Shown: one piece after another, positions 49,463-59,709 of the stretch
How the letters are laid out: every line of letters begins with the position of its first letter
Position numbering within the stretch: the stretch's first letter is position 1
Assembly (NCBI RefSeq): GCF_002795405.1
Contig: NZ_PHGZ01000008.1
Span: 1-64,000 of the forward strand
DNA: 64,000 nucleotides
From: Caviibacterium pharyngocola
GTDB taxonomy: Bacteria > Pseudomonadota > Gammaproteobacteria > Enterobacterales > Pasteurellaceae
Reading direction: 5' to 3'
Made by a program: the position numbers and the translations under genes
Notes under the pieces: generated by a model
Seen by the model: the letters and a program-made list of their open reading frames with translations, nothing else
What the model was told of the DNA's origin: nothing
Databases searched by the model: none

Positions 49463-52269
49463 TTCATTTAACTATTGATGGCGTGAGCGTTCAAGCGGAA
49501 GAAGGAATGACCATTCTGGAAGCGGCGAAAGCTGCCAACATTCGGATTCCAACTCTATGCTATTTAAAAGAAGTCAGCAACATCGGATCTTGTCGGGTTT
49601 GTGTGGTCGAAGTGGACGAAATGGAAAAACTCACGGCGTCGTGCAACACTCTTGTACGCGACGGAATGAGCGTGCGCACCAAAACAGACAAAGTGGTTCG
49701 TTCGCGTCGTATGGCGTTGGATTTGATTCTGTCTCATCATAATTTAGTGTGCTTTTCTTGCCCGTCGAACGGCGTGTGCGAATTACAAGAAGTATGCCAC
49801 GAATGTGGCATTACGGAATCCAGCTATCAAAGCGTGCGTAGTCCGGGAATTGAAGTGCCGGCGGTGGAAGATAATCCGTTTTTAGGCTATCGTCCGGATT
49901 TATGTATCCACTGCCAACGTTGTATTAATACTTGTGCCAACGTTAGCGGTTGCAATGCGATTAAATTAACTTCGCGCGGCATTTTCCGCACCATTGAAAC
50001 GCCGTTCGGCAAAAATTGGAAACAAACCGAATGCGAATCTTGCGGTAACTGCGCAGAAGCCTGCCCGACCGGTGCGATTTACAAAAAAGAAGCAAAAACC
50101 TACCGCAGTTGGGAAATTCAACGCGTGCGCACCACTTGCCCGCATTGCGCCGTGGGTTGCCAATATGATCTTTTAGTGAAAAACAATAAATTAGTCGGTG
50201 CGCAAGGCGTTGACGGTCCGTCGAACGGCGGCAGATTATGCGTTAAAGGACGTTTCGGATCCTATAAATTCGTAATGTCGGACGATCGTTTAACCGATCC
50301 GTTAATTAAAGATCGCGCCACGGGTAAATTCCGCAAAGCGAGTTGGGATGAAGCCTTAGATTTGGTCGCGTCGAAATTTATGGCACTAAAACGGCAATAC
50401 GGCGCCGATTCCCTCGCCGGTTTTGCTTGTTCGCGTTCCACCAATGAAGATATTTATATGGTGCAAAAAATGGTGCGCACCTGTTTCGGCACCAATAATA
50501 CGGATAACTGCGCGCGCGTTTGCCATTCCGCTTCCGTGGAAGGCTTGGCGAAAACGCTCGGTTCCGGCGCAATGACCAATCCGATTTACGATATTACTCA
50601 CGATGTTGAGGCGATTTTATTAATCGGTTCCAATCCGGAAGAAGCGCATCCCGTGGTCGGGATGCAAATTCGCGAAGCCGTGCGTAAAGGTGCGAAGCTT
50701 ATTGTAGTGGATCCGCGCGATATCGGATTAACCCGCCAAGCGGACATTCATTTGAAATTACGTCCCGGCACGAATATCGCCTTTGCCAACGGAATGTGCC
50801 ATATTTTTATCAAAGAAGGTTTAATCGACGAAAAATTTATCGCCGAACGCACGGAAGGTTTTCAGGCGTTGAAGAAAATCGTCAAAGATTACACGCCGGA
50901 ACGCGTGGCGAAAATCTGCAATATTGATCCCGATGATCTGCGCGCCGCCGCCCGTATTTACGCTACGGCAAAAACCGCGCCGATTATTTATTGCTTGGGC
51001 GTTACCGAACATTCCACCGGTACGGAAGGCGTAATGTCGATGTCGAATATGGCGATGATGGTCGGTAAATTAGGGCGCAAAGGTTGCGGCGTAAATCCGT
51101 TACGCGGACAAAACAACGTGCAAGGCGCTTGCGATATGGGCGCTAGTCCGACCCAATATCCGGGTTATCAACCGGTGACCAATCCGGAAATTCGGGCGAA
51201 ATTCGAAAAAGCTTGGGGCGTGCCTTTGCCGTCGGAAGTCGGTTTACACGCTACGGATGTCTTCCCTGCCGCAATTCGCGGCGAGATAAAAGGCTTGTAT
51301 ATTTGCGGCGAAGATCCGGTCGTGACCGATCCTGATACCCATCACGTTATCAAAGCCTTGTCCGCCTTAGATTTTCTTGTGGTGCAAGAATTATTTATGA
51401 CGGAAACTGCACTGCTTGCCGATGTTGTTTTGCCGGGGCGTTCTTATGCGGAAAAAGACGGCACATTCACCAACACGGAACGCCGCGTGCAACGAGTGCG
51501 CAAAGCCGTAACCTTGCCGGGGAACAGCCGTTTGGATACGGATATTTTGTGTGATCTAATGCGCCGAATGGGCTATAACCAACCGAATTTGTCGGCAGCG
51601 GAAATTTTCAACGAAATGGCGTCGCTCACACCGTCTTTCTACGGCATTAGTTATGAACGCTTGGAAAACGAACCGACGAAATCCTTGCAATGGCCTTGTA
51701 CGGATAAATATCATTCCGGTACATCCATTATGCATACGGGTAAATTTACCCGCGGATTAGGTTTGTTCTATCCGACGGTTTATACACCGGCGCAAGAGCT
51801 GCCGGATAAAGAGTACCCGCTAATGCTTACCACCGGACGGATTTTGTATCATTACAATACGCGGGCGATGACGGGAAAAACCGAAGGATTAATGGAAATC
51901 GCCGGTCATTCCTTTATTGAAATCAATACCAAGGATGCGGAACATTTGGGCATTCGCCAAGGCGAACGGATTACGGTCAGTTCACGCCGCGGATCCATTA
52001 CTTCCGAAGCGCGCATTTCCGACAAGACCAATCCGGGCGAATGTTGGATGCCGTTCCACTTCCCTGACGGCGATTGCAACTGGCTGACCAACGCAGCTTT
52101 AGATCAGTTCGCGCGTATTCCGGAATATAAAGTTTGCGCCTGCCGCATTGAAAAATTACCGGAAGAACAGGCTTATGATAAAAAAGGAAAATACGTCACG
52201 CAGAAAATGATCGCCGATCAATGGCATAAGAAAATGAATAAATCGGTGCAAAAAATGATGCGTAGATAG
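49459..52269 (+). CDS. Formate dehydrogenase alpha subunit, cysteine type
   Basis: A 936-residue soluble molybdo/tungstopterin enzyme. An N-terminal 2Fe-2S domain (CYLKEVSNIGSCRVCVVEVD), a NuoG-like 4Fe-4S (CFSCPSNGVCELQ), two ferredoxin clusters (CIHCQRCINTC, CESCGNCAEAC), the proximal cluster (TCPHCAVGCQ, CVKG), then the pterin domains. The catalytic site reads NCARVCHSAS with Cys355 (TGC), so no selenocysteine is used. No Tat signal is seen, so the enzyme is cytoplasmic. The start at 49459 follows GGGAGGG; it overlaps the flavoprotein gene. It likely interconverts formate and CO2 with NAD(P)H through that partner. Confidence 0.92.
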   Translation: MIHLTIDGVSVQAEEGMTILEAAKAANIRIPTLCYLKEVSNIGSCRVCVVEVDEMEKLTASCNTLVRDGMSVRTKTDKVVRSRRMALDLILSHHNLVCFSCPSNGVCELQEVCHECGITESSYQSVRSPGIEVPAVEDNPFLGYRPDLCIHCQRCINTCANVSGCNAIKLTSRGIFRTIETPFGKNWKQTECESCGNCAEACPTGAIYKKEAKTYRSWEIQRVRTTCPHCAVGCQYDLLVKNNKLVGAQGVDGPSNGGRLCVKGRFGSYKFVMSDDRLTDPLIKDRATGKFRKASWDEALDLVASKFMALKRQYGADSLAGFACSRSTNEDIYMVQKMVRTCFGTNNTDNCARVCHSASVEGLAKTLGSGAMTNPIYDITHDVEAILLIGSNPEEAHPVVGMQIREAVRKGAKLIVVDPRDIGLTRQADIHLKLRPGTNIAFANGMCHIFIKEGLIDEKFIAERTEGFQALKKIVKDYTPERVAKICNIDPDDLRAAARIYATAKTAPIIYCLGVTEHSTGTEGVMSMSNMAMMVGKLGRKGCGVNPLRGQNNVQGACDMGASPTQYPGYQPVTNPEIRAKFEKAWGVPLPSEVGLHATDVFPAAIRGEIKGLYICGEDPVVTDPDTHHVIKALSALDFLVVQELFMTETALLADVVLPGRSYAEKDGTFTNTERRVQRVRKAVTLPGNSRLDTDILCDLMRRMGYNQPNLSAAEIFNEMASLTPSFYGISYERLENEPTKSLQWPCTDKYHSGTSIMHTGKFTRGLGLFYPTVYTPAQELPDKEYPLMLTTGRILYHYNTRAMTGKTEGLMEIAGHSFIEINTKDAEHLGIRQGERITVSSRRGSITSEARISDKTNPGECWMPFHFPDGDCNWLTNAALDQFARIPEYKVCACRIEKLPEEQAYDKKGKYVTQKMIADQWHKKMNKSVQKMMRR

Positions 52270-52340
52270 GATTGTTGATTGATAGGCTAAAGTGCGGTCG
52301 ATTTTGATCTGCACTTCAGGCTATTGATAAACCTATGATG

Positions 52341-52440
52341 CGAAAGGGGCGTATGCCATACGCCCCTACGAAAAATTAGAAATCCATTGTAAATCAAAAC
52401 GTTATGATATTTATGTAGGGGCGTATGGCATACGCCCCAT
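52341..52440. repeat. REP pair after the formate dehydrogenase operon
   Basis: Two 21-bp palindromes with arms GGGGCGTAT and ATACGCCCC lie at 52346-52366 (centre GCC) and 52418-52438 (centre GGC), in opposite orientation. GTA or TAC flanks lie on the inner or outer sides. They fill most of the 233-base gap before the siderophore operon. Confidence 0.8.
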
Positions 52441-52502
52441 AATAAAAAACTTTGTCAACAAACTGAATTCGGTCAAAATCGACCGCACTTTTTATGCTCT
52501 AC

Positions 52503-53417
52503 TTATTGACTCACCGCGTTTTGCACTTCATCGACCATTGTATTCATACTTTCCAATCCGCCGAAAGTTAAATACCAATTAGCCGCATTTAAATAAACGA
52601 TATGATTGGCTTTATAAGCGTCGGTTTGTTGAATAATGGCGTTATCCAGCACGTTTTTCGCATTATCCGCTTTGTCCGTAATGGCGGCGGTGCGATCCAC
52701 CACCAATAAATAATCCGGATTTTTTTCTAAAATATATTCGAATCCGATGCTCATTCCGTGGGTGGAGGATTTAATATTTTTATCAATCGGCGTGAAACCG
52801 AAACCGCTGTAAACGATACCGTAACGCGAACTTTCGCCGAAAGCGCTCATTTTGCTTTCGTTAACCAACGTCATTAATGCGGTTTTGTCTTTCACCAATG
52901 CCGCAAGTTTTGTCATTCGTTGATCTAATTGCGCTAATTGCTCTTGGGCAAGGTTTTCTTTCGCAAAGATCTGTCCCATTGCAAGAATATTTTGTTGGAA
53001 GCTCGGATAGAAATTATCGTAATCGATTTTGATGAAAAACACCGGTGCGATTTCTTTTAAACGATCCAACACTTTTTCTTGGCGTCCGGTGGCGATGATT
53101 AAATCCGGATGTAATTCGTTGATTTTCTCAAATGCCGGTTCCGGCGGCGTGCCCACATTGGCATAAGGTTCGGCGGCAAATTCGCTTAAATATTGCGGTA
53201 CGCGAATGCTGTTCGGCACACCGACGATTTTCTCTTTCTCGCCTAATGCGCGCAGTGTATCCACCGCGGAGAAATCCAAAACGACGACGCGTTGCGGATT
53301 TTGCGGCACCACTTGTTTACCCGCGGCGTTTTCCACGGTAATGTCTGCGGCATTCGCGCTTGCCACGCAAAATCCGCCGATTAATGCAAGACCTAACATT
53401 GATAAGGCTTTTTTCAT
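52503..53417 (-). CDS. Siderophore ABC transporter, substrate-binding protein (FatB-like)
   Basis: This 304-residue periplasmic protein has a signal peptide (MKKALSMLGLALIGGFCVASANA). The mature part begins with the iron-binding-protein pattern PQNPQRVVVLDFSAVDTLRALG and continues DLIIATGRQ, typical of the FatB/YclQ/CeuE group that binds catecholate siderophores such as petrobactin or vibriobactin-like iron complexes. It is the last gene of the operon, after the ATPase gene. AAAAAGGAGC precedes the ATG. Confidence 0.88.
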   Translation of the reverse strand: MKKALSMLGLALIGGFCVASANAADITVENAAGKQVVPQNPQRVVVLDFSAVDTLRALGEKEKIVGVPNSIRVPQYLSEFAAEPYANVGTPPEPAFEKINELHPDLIIATGRQEKVLDRLKEIAPVFFIKIDYDNFYPSFQQNILAMGQIFAKENLAQEQLAQLDQRMTKLAALVKDKTALMTLVNESKMSAFGESSRYGIVYSGFGFTPIDKNIKSSTHGMSIGFEYILEKNPDYLLVVDRTAAITDKADNAKNVLDNAIIQQTDAYKANHIVYLNAANWYLTFGGLESMNTMVDEVQNAVSQ

Positions 53418-53436
53418 AATAGCTCCTTTTTATTGA

Positions 53437-54201
53437 TTAATGTCTAAAATAGACCGCGATTTTATGTCGATTAATTTCCTGAATCGGAATTTGCATATCA
53501 TAAATTTGTTCTAGCACCGCACTTTGCATAATGTCGTCCACTTCGCCCTGACAAACCAATTTGCCGTTCTTCATCGCGATAATATAATCCGAATAGCAAG
53601 AGGCAAAATTGATGTCGTGAATGACGATCACAACGGTTTTATGCAATTCCGTAGTTAATTTGCGCAGCACTTGCATAATTTGTACCGAATGTTTCATATC
53701 CAAATTATTCAGCGGTTCATCTAACAAAATATAATCCGTATCTTGCGCCAACGTCATTGCGATATAAGCGCGCTGGCGCTGTCCGCCACTGAGATTGTCG
53801 ATATATTGATGACGAAATTCGCCCAAATCCATATAATCGATAGCGTTGTCGATAAAAGTGCGGTCGTTTTCGGTTAAATTTCCTTTGGAATACGGAAAAC
53901 GTCCGAAGGCAACCAATTCTTCCACGGTTAAACGTAAATTAATGTGATTGGATTGCTTTAAAATGGATAATTGTTTAGCGATATCCGCACTTTTTTGATT
54001 ATGCAGCGACTGCCCGTTCAAAAACACTTCACCGCCGTCGGCGGACAATAAACGGCTGATTATGGCTAATAACGTGCTTTTGCCCGCGCCGTTCGGTCCG
54101 ATAAAAGAGGTGATTTTGCCTTGCGGAATCGTCACCGAAACATCATCCACCACTTTTTTACTTCCGTAACTTTTATGAATACGCTTAATTTCTATTGCCA
54201 T
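53437..54201 (-). CDS. Siderophore ABC transporter, ATP-binding protein
   Basis: The 254-residue ATPase of the FecE/YclP group has Walker A GPNGAGKSTLL, signature LSGGQRQRAYIAM, Walker B DYILLDEPLNNLD and the switch histidine VIVIHDI. It overlaps the second permease gene by ten bases and energises the FatCD-type permease pair. Confidence 0.93.
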   Translation of the reverse strand: MAIEIKRIHKSYGSKKVVDDVSVTIPQGKITSFIGPNGAGKSTLLAIISRLLSADGGEVFLNGQSLHNQKSADIAKQLSILKQSNHINLRLTVEELVAFGRFPYSKGNLTENDRTFIDNAIDYMDLGEFRHQYIDNLSGGQRQRAYIAMTLAQDTDYILLDEPLNNLDMKHSVQIMQVLRKLTTELHKTVVIVIHDINFASCYSDYIIAMKNGKLVCQGEVDDIMQSAVLEQIYDMQIPIQEINRHKIAVYFRH

Positions 54202-55157
54202 TTTTTATTTGCTCGTAATAACAGATAAATAAAGTACACGCCGCCGACAAAGTTGACGATGATACTTAATGTGGTATTAAAGGTGAACACTTGGGACACT
54301 AATAATTGCCCGAAAACCAAGGTGATCACCGAAATCAACATCGCCGCCGGAATTAACACGAAATGGCGATAGGTGCGGATAAATTCAAAGGTTAAATTCA
54401 TCACCAGCAAACCTAAAAAGGTCAACGGCCCCACAAGTGCGGTCGAGACTGAGATTAAAATTGCGACGATAATCAATAATTGCTTAGTCAGGCGAGGATA
54501 ATCCAAGCCTAAATTAATCGCTTGATCGCGCCCTAATGCCATTACGTCGAAATAGCGCCAATAGCGCATTGAATAGGCAATCACGCCGACTAAGATCGCC
54601 AACGCCACCCATAAAATTTTGACATTAATGCGGTTAAAACTGGCGAACCCGATGTCTTGCGTGATTTGAAATTCGTTCGGATCGATCAAAACTTCCATAA
54701 AGGTGGTTAAACTTTGGAAAAAAGTGCCGAAAACAATGCCGACCAACAATAAAAAGAAAATGTTTTGCTGTTCTCGTTTAAACAGAAAATGATATAAACC
54801 CAAGGAGAAAAGGATCATTGCCGCCGTGCAAATGACAAACAGCAAAATCGGATCCATTGAGGTCAAGGATCCGGAGCCAAATAAAAACACAATGGCGGTT
54901 TGAATTAATAAATAAAGGCTGTCTAGCCCTAAAATGCTCGGCGTTAAAATACGATTGTTTACAATGGTTTGAAAAATCATCGTTGCCAAGGCAATGGAAA
55001 TGCCGGTGACAACAATGGCGCACAGAGCCAAAATGCGGCTGTTTAGCGCGTATTCCCAACGATTGGGTAAATTATAGGTTAAATATAACACCGCCGAGAG
55101 TATCGCTAAGACGAATAAGATCACCAGCTGACGAGAAAAAGTCGTATTCTTACGCAT
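54192..55157 (-). CDS. Siderophore ABC transporter, permease 2 (FecCD family)
   Basis: This 321-residue membrane protein with about nine to ten segments belongs to the BtuC/FecCD permease family; GLLVMNLTFEFIRTYRH and the VGPLTFLGLL motif mark the ATPase-coupling region. It starts within the end of permease 1 (eight-base overlap) and ends inside the ATPase gene, so the four genes are tightly coupled. Confidence 0.9.
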   Translation of the reverse strand: MRKNTTFSRQLVILFVLAILSAVLYLTYNLPNRWEYALNSRILALCAIVVTGISIALATMIFQTIVNNRILTPSILGLDSLYLLIQTAIVFLFGSGSLTSMDPILLFVICTAAMILFSLGLYHFLFKREQQNIFFLLLVGIVFGTFFQSLTTFMEVLIDPNEFQITQDIGFASFNRINVKILWVALAILVGVIAYSMRYWRYFDVMALGRDQAINLGLDYPRLTKQLLIIVAILISVSTALVGPLTFLGLLVMNLTFEFIRTYRHFVLIPAAMLISVITLVFGQLLVSQVFTFNTTLSIIVNFVGGVYFIYLLLRANKKWQ

Positions 55158-56103
55158 TTTGATACCGTTTTAATAATAAATACAAGAAAATGGCACTGCC
55201 GAATACGCCGACAACCGCATTAATCGAAATTTCATACGGATAAATAATCGAGCGCCCCAAAATGTCGCAGAACAGAACGAATACCGCGCCTAAAAGTGCG
55301 GTGTGAGATAATATTTTTTTCAGATTATCGCCCAAATAAAGGGTCACGATATTCGGAATAATCAAGCCTAAAAACGGAATCACGCCGATAGAAACAATGA
55401 TCACCGAGGAAACGGTTGCGACGATAATCAAGCCTAAATACAGCACTTGTTGATAATTCAAGCCGAGATTGGTGGCGAAATCCTGCCCCATTCCCACAAT
55501 GGAAAAACGTTGGGCGAATAAATAGGCGATGATCAACATCGGAATACTGAAATACAAAATTTCGTAACGTCCCGCCATTACCAACGAAAAATCCCCTTGC
55601 AACCAACCGGACAAATTCTGCAAAAGATCTTGTTGATAGGCGATAAATGCGGTGATCGAGCTAATAATATTGCCGAACATTATGCCGACCAGCGGCACGA
55701 AAATAGTATCTTTAAATTTCAGGCGGGATAAGATCGTCATAAATAGCAAAGTGCCGAGAAAAGACACCAAAATCGCAATCGCTGTTTTTAGCAACATTGA
55801 CGCCGCCGGAAACAGCAGCATAGCAATTAAAATGCCCAAACGGGCGCTATCCATCGTGCCGGCGGTGGTCGGCGAAACAAAACGGTTGCGGCTGAGTTGT
55901 TGCATTACCAAGCCGCAAATCCCCAACGCCGAGCCGGCGATTAAAATACTGATTAAACGCGGAATACGGCTGATGATAAAAATATGCCATTGCGCCGGAT
56001 CCAGATTCAGCAATCCCTGCAAATTCACCGTGCTAACGCCTAAAAACAGCGACACGACGGACAGCAGCACAAGCGCAAGACACAAATAACGACGTTTAAT
56101 CAT
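55150..56103 (-). CDS. Siderophore ABC transporter, permease 1 (FecCD family)
   Basis: This 317-residue FecCD permease, the first gene of the operon, has the typical N-terminal SRIPRLISILIAGSALGICGLVMQQLSRN block and VSIGVIPFLGLIIPNIV coupling region. A possible Fur-binding site lies just upstream, which would give repression by iron. No TonB-dependent receptor gene is in the window. Confidence 0.9.
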   Translation of the reverse strand: MIKRRYLCLALVLLSVVSLFLGVSTVNLQGLLNLDPAQWHIFIISRIPRLISILIAGSALGICGLVMQQLSRNRFVSPTTAGTMDSARLGILIAMLLFPAASMLLKTAIAILVSFLGTLLFMTILSRLKFKDTIFVPLVGIMFGNIISSITAFIAYQQDLLQNLSGWLQGDFSLVMAGRYEILYFSIPMLIIAYLFAQRFSIVGMGQDFATNLGLNYQQVLYLGLIIVATVSSVIIVSIGVIPFLGLIIPNIVTLYLGDNLKKILSHTALLGAVFVLFCDILGRSIIYPYEISINAVVGVFGSAIFLYLLLKRYQNA

Positions 56104-56113
56104 AACAAAAGTT

Positions 56114-56132
56114 ACAAATGATAATAATTCCT
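56114..56132 (-). promoter_or_regulatory. Possible Fur box of the siderophore operon
   Basis: ACAAATGATAATAATTCCT resembles the 19-bp Fur consensus, with a perfect GATAAT hexamer and partial flanking hexamers. It lies 11 bases upstream of the first start codon in an AT-rich promoter region. Confidence 0.45.
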
Positions 56133-56184
56133 ATAAATAATTCACGCATATTATCACGCTTTGTTTTAAGTTCAAGAAAAAGAA

Positions 56185-56225
56185 TAAAAAAACCGATGCA
56201 ATTCGTACACTGCATCGGTTTTTGC
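56185..56225 (-). terminator. mepM terminator
   Basis: Read on the minus strand, AACCGATGCA and TGCATCGGTT are perfect 10-bp arms and a seven-T run follows. Confidence 0.88.
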
Positions 56226-56242
56226 GGAAATTTCCACCGCAC

Positions 56243-57865
56243 TTATAACTTAAGTTGACGTTCGGCTTCTTTCGCGCGCAACAAGAATTGCTTACGTTCG
56301 GCGGTCGCCATTTCGCTGCTGGTGCCCGGTAGTTTCACCGTAAGCGGATTCACCGGTCGCCCGTTAATGTGGAATTCATAATGCAAATGCGCGCCGGTGG
56401 AACGTCCGGTATTGCCGGATAAGGCGATACGTTCGCCGCGTTTTACGCTTTGCCCCGCTTTCACCAACGGTTTGCTTAAATGCATATACACCGTTTGATA
56501 TTCACGCCCGTGACGAATCATAATATAACGTCCCGCGCCGTTGGCTTGATACGCTACTTTTTCCACCGTACCGTCCGCCGGTGCAATGATCGGCGTGCCC
56601 ACCGGCATCGCGAAATCCACCCCTTTATGCGGTCTTACTTTTCCGGTGACCGGATGGCGACGTGCCGGATTAAACGGCGAGGAAACACGCGCTTGGCGCT
56701 GCATCGGATAACGCGCAAATCCTTTGCCTAAGGTTTCGCCTTGGCGGTTGTAATAGCGTCCGTTGCCGGCTTGCACTGCGTAATAACTTTTCCCTTCGGA
56801 AATAATATGAATGGCTTCCGCATTCCCTTGTCCGGTCAGTTTGTTATCCAAATATTCGCGCGACACCAACACGGCGAATTTATCGCCTTTTTTCAACTTA
56901 TTCATACTCACTTGCCATTGAAGTGCGGTGGTTAATTGAATAATTTGTTTACCGTCCAAACCGAGCGCACGCAAGCTGTTGGCAAAGCTGCCGTTAATTT
57001 GTCCGCGTAATACTTCTTTTTTCCAAACACTTTTTTTCTCTAAAATTTGGCGTTTGAATTTACCGCTTTCCGTCCGCTCGTAAATACGTTCTTCTTTTTC
57101 CGAAACCAGCCAGTTTAAATATTCCAACTCGCCTTCTCGACTCAAAATCCAATAGAATTGCTGTCCGGCTTTTAAGTTTTTCAATTCGGGATAACTTGCG
57201 ATCAAATCTTTCGCCGTGCCGTCTTCCAAACCGGATTGTTCCAATACGTCTTTTAATTTATCACCGCGCGCCACGGTATAACTGAACTGATCTTTAATTC
57301 GAATGGCTTGATCGGCGACATCCAATAAATCGTTTAGCGCGCTTTGTGCATCTTCCGGCAACTGCGACATTTCGTCATCGTCTAAATTCACTTCATCGAC
57401 TTCATCATCTTGCGCTTGTAGTTCGTCGTCATAGGAAGTGGCATCCTCCTCTTTTCCCGAAAGAGAATGTTCCGCCCGTTCGGCGATTGGTGTCGGAGAA
57501 TTCGGTTCTTGCGCCATCGTTTCGCTATCGTCCGCATTAGATTTGCCGGATTCTGCGGATACCGTCGTTTCATCCGCCGGCGAGTCGTTTTCATTGGTTG
57601 CCACTGTGGCGACATTGCCTTGCGGTGCACCGTCTTTCACATCGGTGAAGGTATCCAATACGTCCGGCGCTTTTTTTCCGGCTTCATTTAAGGATTGATA
57701 TTGTGCGGCGCTGTCGGCGCTCATCGGCGAGGTATTTTCGGCGGATTCTTTTAAACTCAATAAGATACCGGTTAAAATGGACGCTAACGCCAAAAAGAAA
57801 ATCAGCGCTTTAATCCGCGATTTTCTTCTACGTCGGTCTCTTGCCAATTTAACGTGTTGCGCCAT
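56243..57865 (-). CDS. mepM: Murein DD-endopeptidase MepM-type, M23 family
   Basis: This envelope hydrolase cuts peptidoglycan crosslinks to allow wall growth. The 540-residue protein has a basic cytoplasmic N-terminus, one membrane segment (about residues 20-42), a long acidic linker (about 45-185), an OapA/LysM-like domain ([17 protein letters not shown]) and a C-terminal LytM/M23 domain with RPHKGVDFA and [17 protein letters not shown] zinc ligands. It is longer than E. coli MepM (440) because of the acidic linker. It is divergent from znuC, the neighbourhood conserved in gammaproteobacteria. Confidence 0.92.
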   Translation of the reverse strand: MAQHVKLARDRRRRKSRIKALIFFLALASILTGILLSLKESAENTSPMSADSAAQYQSLNEAGKKAPDVLDTFTDVKDGAPQGNVATVATNENDSPADETTVSAESGKSNADDSETMAQEPNSPTPIAERAEHSLSGKEEDATSYDDELQAQDDEVDEVNLDDDEMSQLPEDAQSALNDLLDVADQAIRIKDQFSYTVARGDKLKDVLEQSGLEDGTAKDLIASYPELKNLKAGQQFYWILSREGELEYLNWLVSEKEERIYERTESGKFKRQILEKKSVWKKEVLRGQINGSFANSLRALGLDGKQIIQLTTALQWQVSMNKLKKGDKFAVLVSREYLDNKLTGQGNAEAIHIISEGKSYYAVQAGNGRYYNRQGETLGKGFARYPMQRQARVSSPFNPARRHPVTGKVRPHKGVDFAMPVGTPIIAPADGTVEKVAYQANGAGRYIMIRHGREYQTVYMHLSKPLVKAGQSVKRGERIALSGNTGRSTGAHLHYEFHINGRPVNPLTVKLPGTSSEMATAERKQFLLRAKEAERQLKL

Positions 57866-58059
57866 TTATTGTGTTCTCTTACTGCCTAATACATTCTCTG
57901 CATTGTTCTATGACCAACGATAATTCAAAAAATTCCTCAAAAGATCGAAAAAAACCGCCGACCGAATAAATTATAAACATAATTACATTCCGAACTTGTT
58001 AAAGCGGAAAAAATAAGCTATGTTAAGCCAATTTTTTTCGCAGTCGAAACACATCCATA

Positions 58060-58878
58060 ATGCAAATCCGTTCTATTAAAACGCCCTTGGTCGAATTAAA
58101 AAACATTACCGTCCGATTCGAACAAAAAAATGCGTTACAAAATATTAATTTAACCGTTTATCCCGATTCGATCATTACGATCGTCGGCCCGAACGGTGGC
58201 GGGAAATCGACCTTATTAAAGGTGTTATTAAAATTACTTACGCCCACAAAAGGCGAAGTGATTTATCATAAAAATCTCCGTATCGGTTATGTGCCGCAAA
58301 AAATTCATTTGGATCACAGTTTGCCGATTACGGTGGAGAAATTTTTATCGCTAAAAAAAGGTATTTCGGCAGAAGATATTACGCACGTTCTCACGCGTTT
58401 ATCCGTGTTGCACCTGTTGAAAAACAGTATGCAAAAGCTTTCCGGCGGCGAAATGCAGCGGATTTTATTGGCGCGGGCGATTTTAAATAAACCGACATTA
58501 TTGGTGTTGGACGAACCGACCCAAGGCGTGGATATAAACGGTCAGGTGGAACTATATCAACTAATTCATCAAACCCAAAAAGAACTGAACTGCGCTATTT
58601 TAATGGTGTCGCACGATTTGCATATCGTAATGGCGGATACGAATGAAGTGTTATGCGTAAATCAGCATATTTGCTGCGCCGGCACGCCGGAAAGCGTGTC
58701 CAACGATCCGACTTTTATCCACTTTTTCGGCGATCAACTGTCGAAAAATATTGCGTTTTATACGCATCATCACAATCACAAACACGATATTCACGGCGAT
58801 GTATGTTGCAACCGATATTCCCATTCGCAGCAATGTACCCACCAAGTCAGCGCAGAGGACGCAACGAAAAATGTTTGA
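58060..58878 (+). CDS. znuC: Zinc ABC transporter ATPase ZnuC
   Basis: ZnuC is the ATPase of the high-affinity zinc importer. It has Walker [12 protein letters not shown], signature [14 protein letters not shown], Walker [13 protein letters not shown] and MVSHDLH. The C-terminal tail is rich in His and Cys ([22 protein letters not shown]), suggesting metal sensing. It overlaps znuB by eight bases. The substrate-binding partner znuA is not in the window, so it must lie elsewhere, as in H. influenzae. Confidence 0.94.
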   Translation: MQIRSIKTPLVELKNITVRFEQKNALQNINLTVYPDSIITIVGPNGGGKSTLLKVLLKLLTPTKGEVIYHKNLRIGYVPQKIHLDHSLPITVEKFLSLKKGISAEDITHVLTRLSVLHLLKNSMQKLSGGEMQRILLARAILNKPTLLVLDEPTQGVDINGQVELYQLIHQTQKELNCAILMVSHDLHIVMADTNEVLCVNQHICCAGTPESVSNDPTFIHFFGDQLSKNIAFYTHHHNHKHDIHGDVCCNRYSHSQQCTHQVSAEDATKNV

Positions 58879-59653
58879 TATTTTATTTCCGGCTTGGTTA
58901 AGCGGCATTTTACTTTCGCTCATCACCGCCCCGCTCGGCGCCTTTGTCGTGTGGCGCAAAATGGCTTATTTCGGCGACACGCTTTCTCACTCGGCGCTGC
59001 TCGGCGTCGCCTTGGGCATTTTCTTACAGGTTAATCCCTATGTTGCAATTTTAATTTTAACCTTGTTGCTCGCCGTGTTAATGGTTTGGTTGGAAAACAA
59101 CACGCAGTTTTCCGTGGACACCCTACTCGGCATTATCGCACACAGTTGCCTTTCTCTCGGCGTCGTGACCGTGGGATTGCTACAAAACGTGCGCGTCGAT
59201 TTAATGGCATATTTATTCGGCGATTTGCTTGCGATTAATTACACGGATCTTTATTTAATCGCAGCCGGCGTCGCCGTGGTAATGATCACTTTGTTGTATT
59301 TTTGGAAACCTCTACTTTCCACCACAATCAGCCCCGAGCTTGCCCAAGTAGAAGGCATTAATATTCAAAAAATGCGCTTTATTTTAATGATTTTAACCGC
59401 ACTTACCATTGCCTTAAGTATGAAATTCGTCGGCGCCTTAATTATCACCTCGCTATTGATTATTCCCGCGGCAACTGCGCGACGTTTTGCCCGCACGCCG
59501 GAAGCAATGGCGTTTATCGCCGTGATCATCAGTATGCTATCGGTTTCTCTCGGCTTAACCCTCTCCGCCTTTTACGATACGGCGGCTGGCCCCTCCGTGG
59601 TGATTTGTTCCACCTTTTTATTTTTATTGTCTTTATTAAAGAAAGAAACCTAA
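58871..59653 (+). CDS. znuB: Zinc ABC transporter permease ZnuB
   Basis: This 260-residue inner-membrane permease with about eight segments begins [20 protein letters not shown] and has the ZnuB/ABC-3 signature ([16 protein letters not shown]). An upstream in-frame start (58751) would lie within znuC and is rejected; the ATG at 58871 matches the family start. Confidence 0.94.
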   Translation: MFDILFPAWLSGILLSLITAPLGAFVVWRKMAYFGDTLSHSALLGVALGIFLQVNPYVAILILTLLLAVLMVWLENNTQFSVDTLLGIIAHSCLSLGVVTVGLLQNVRVDLMAYLFGDLLAINYTDLYLIAAGVAVVMITLLYFWKPLLSTTISPELAQVEGINIQKMRFILMILTALTIALSMKFVGALIITSLLIIPAATARRFARTPEAMAFIAVIISMLSVSLGLTLSAFYDTAAGPSVVICSTFLFLLSLLKKET

Positions 59654-59669
59654 AAACTTGCAAAAAATA

Positions 59670-59691
59670 ACCGCACTTTTAAAAGTGCGGT
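59670..59691. terminator. Inverted uptake-signal terminator between znuB and amtB
   Basis: ACCGCACTTT and AAAGTGCGGT form 10-bp arms with a two-base centre between convergent genes. Confidence 0.75.
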
Positions 59692-59709
59692 CGAAAAATG
59701 TTGTGTTTT

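Noticed and set aside
50507-50533. Selenocysteine at the formate dehydrogenase active site
   Set aside because: The codon at 50521-50523 is TGC, an ordinary cysteine, and the frame continues without an internal TGA.
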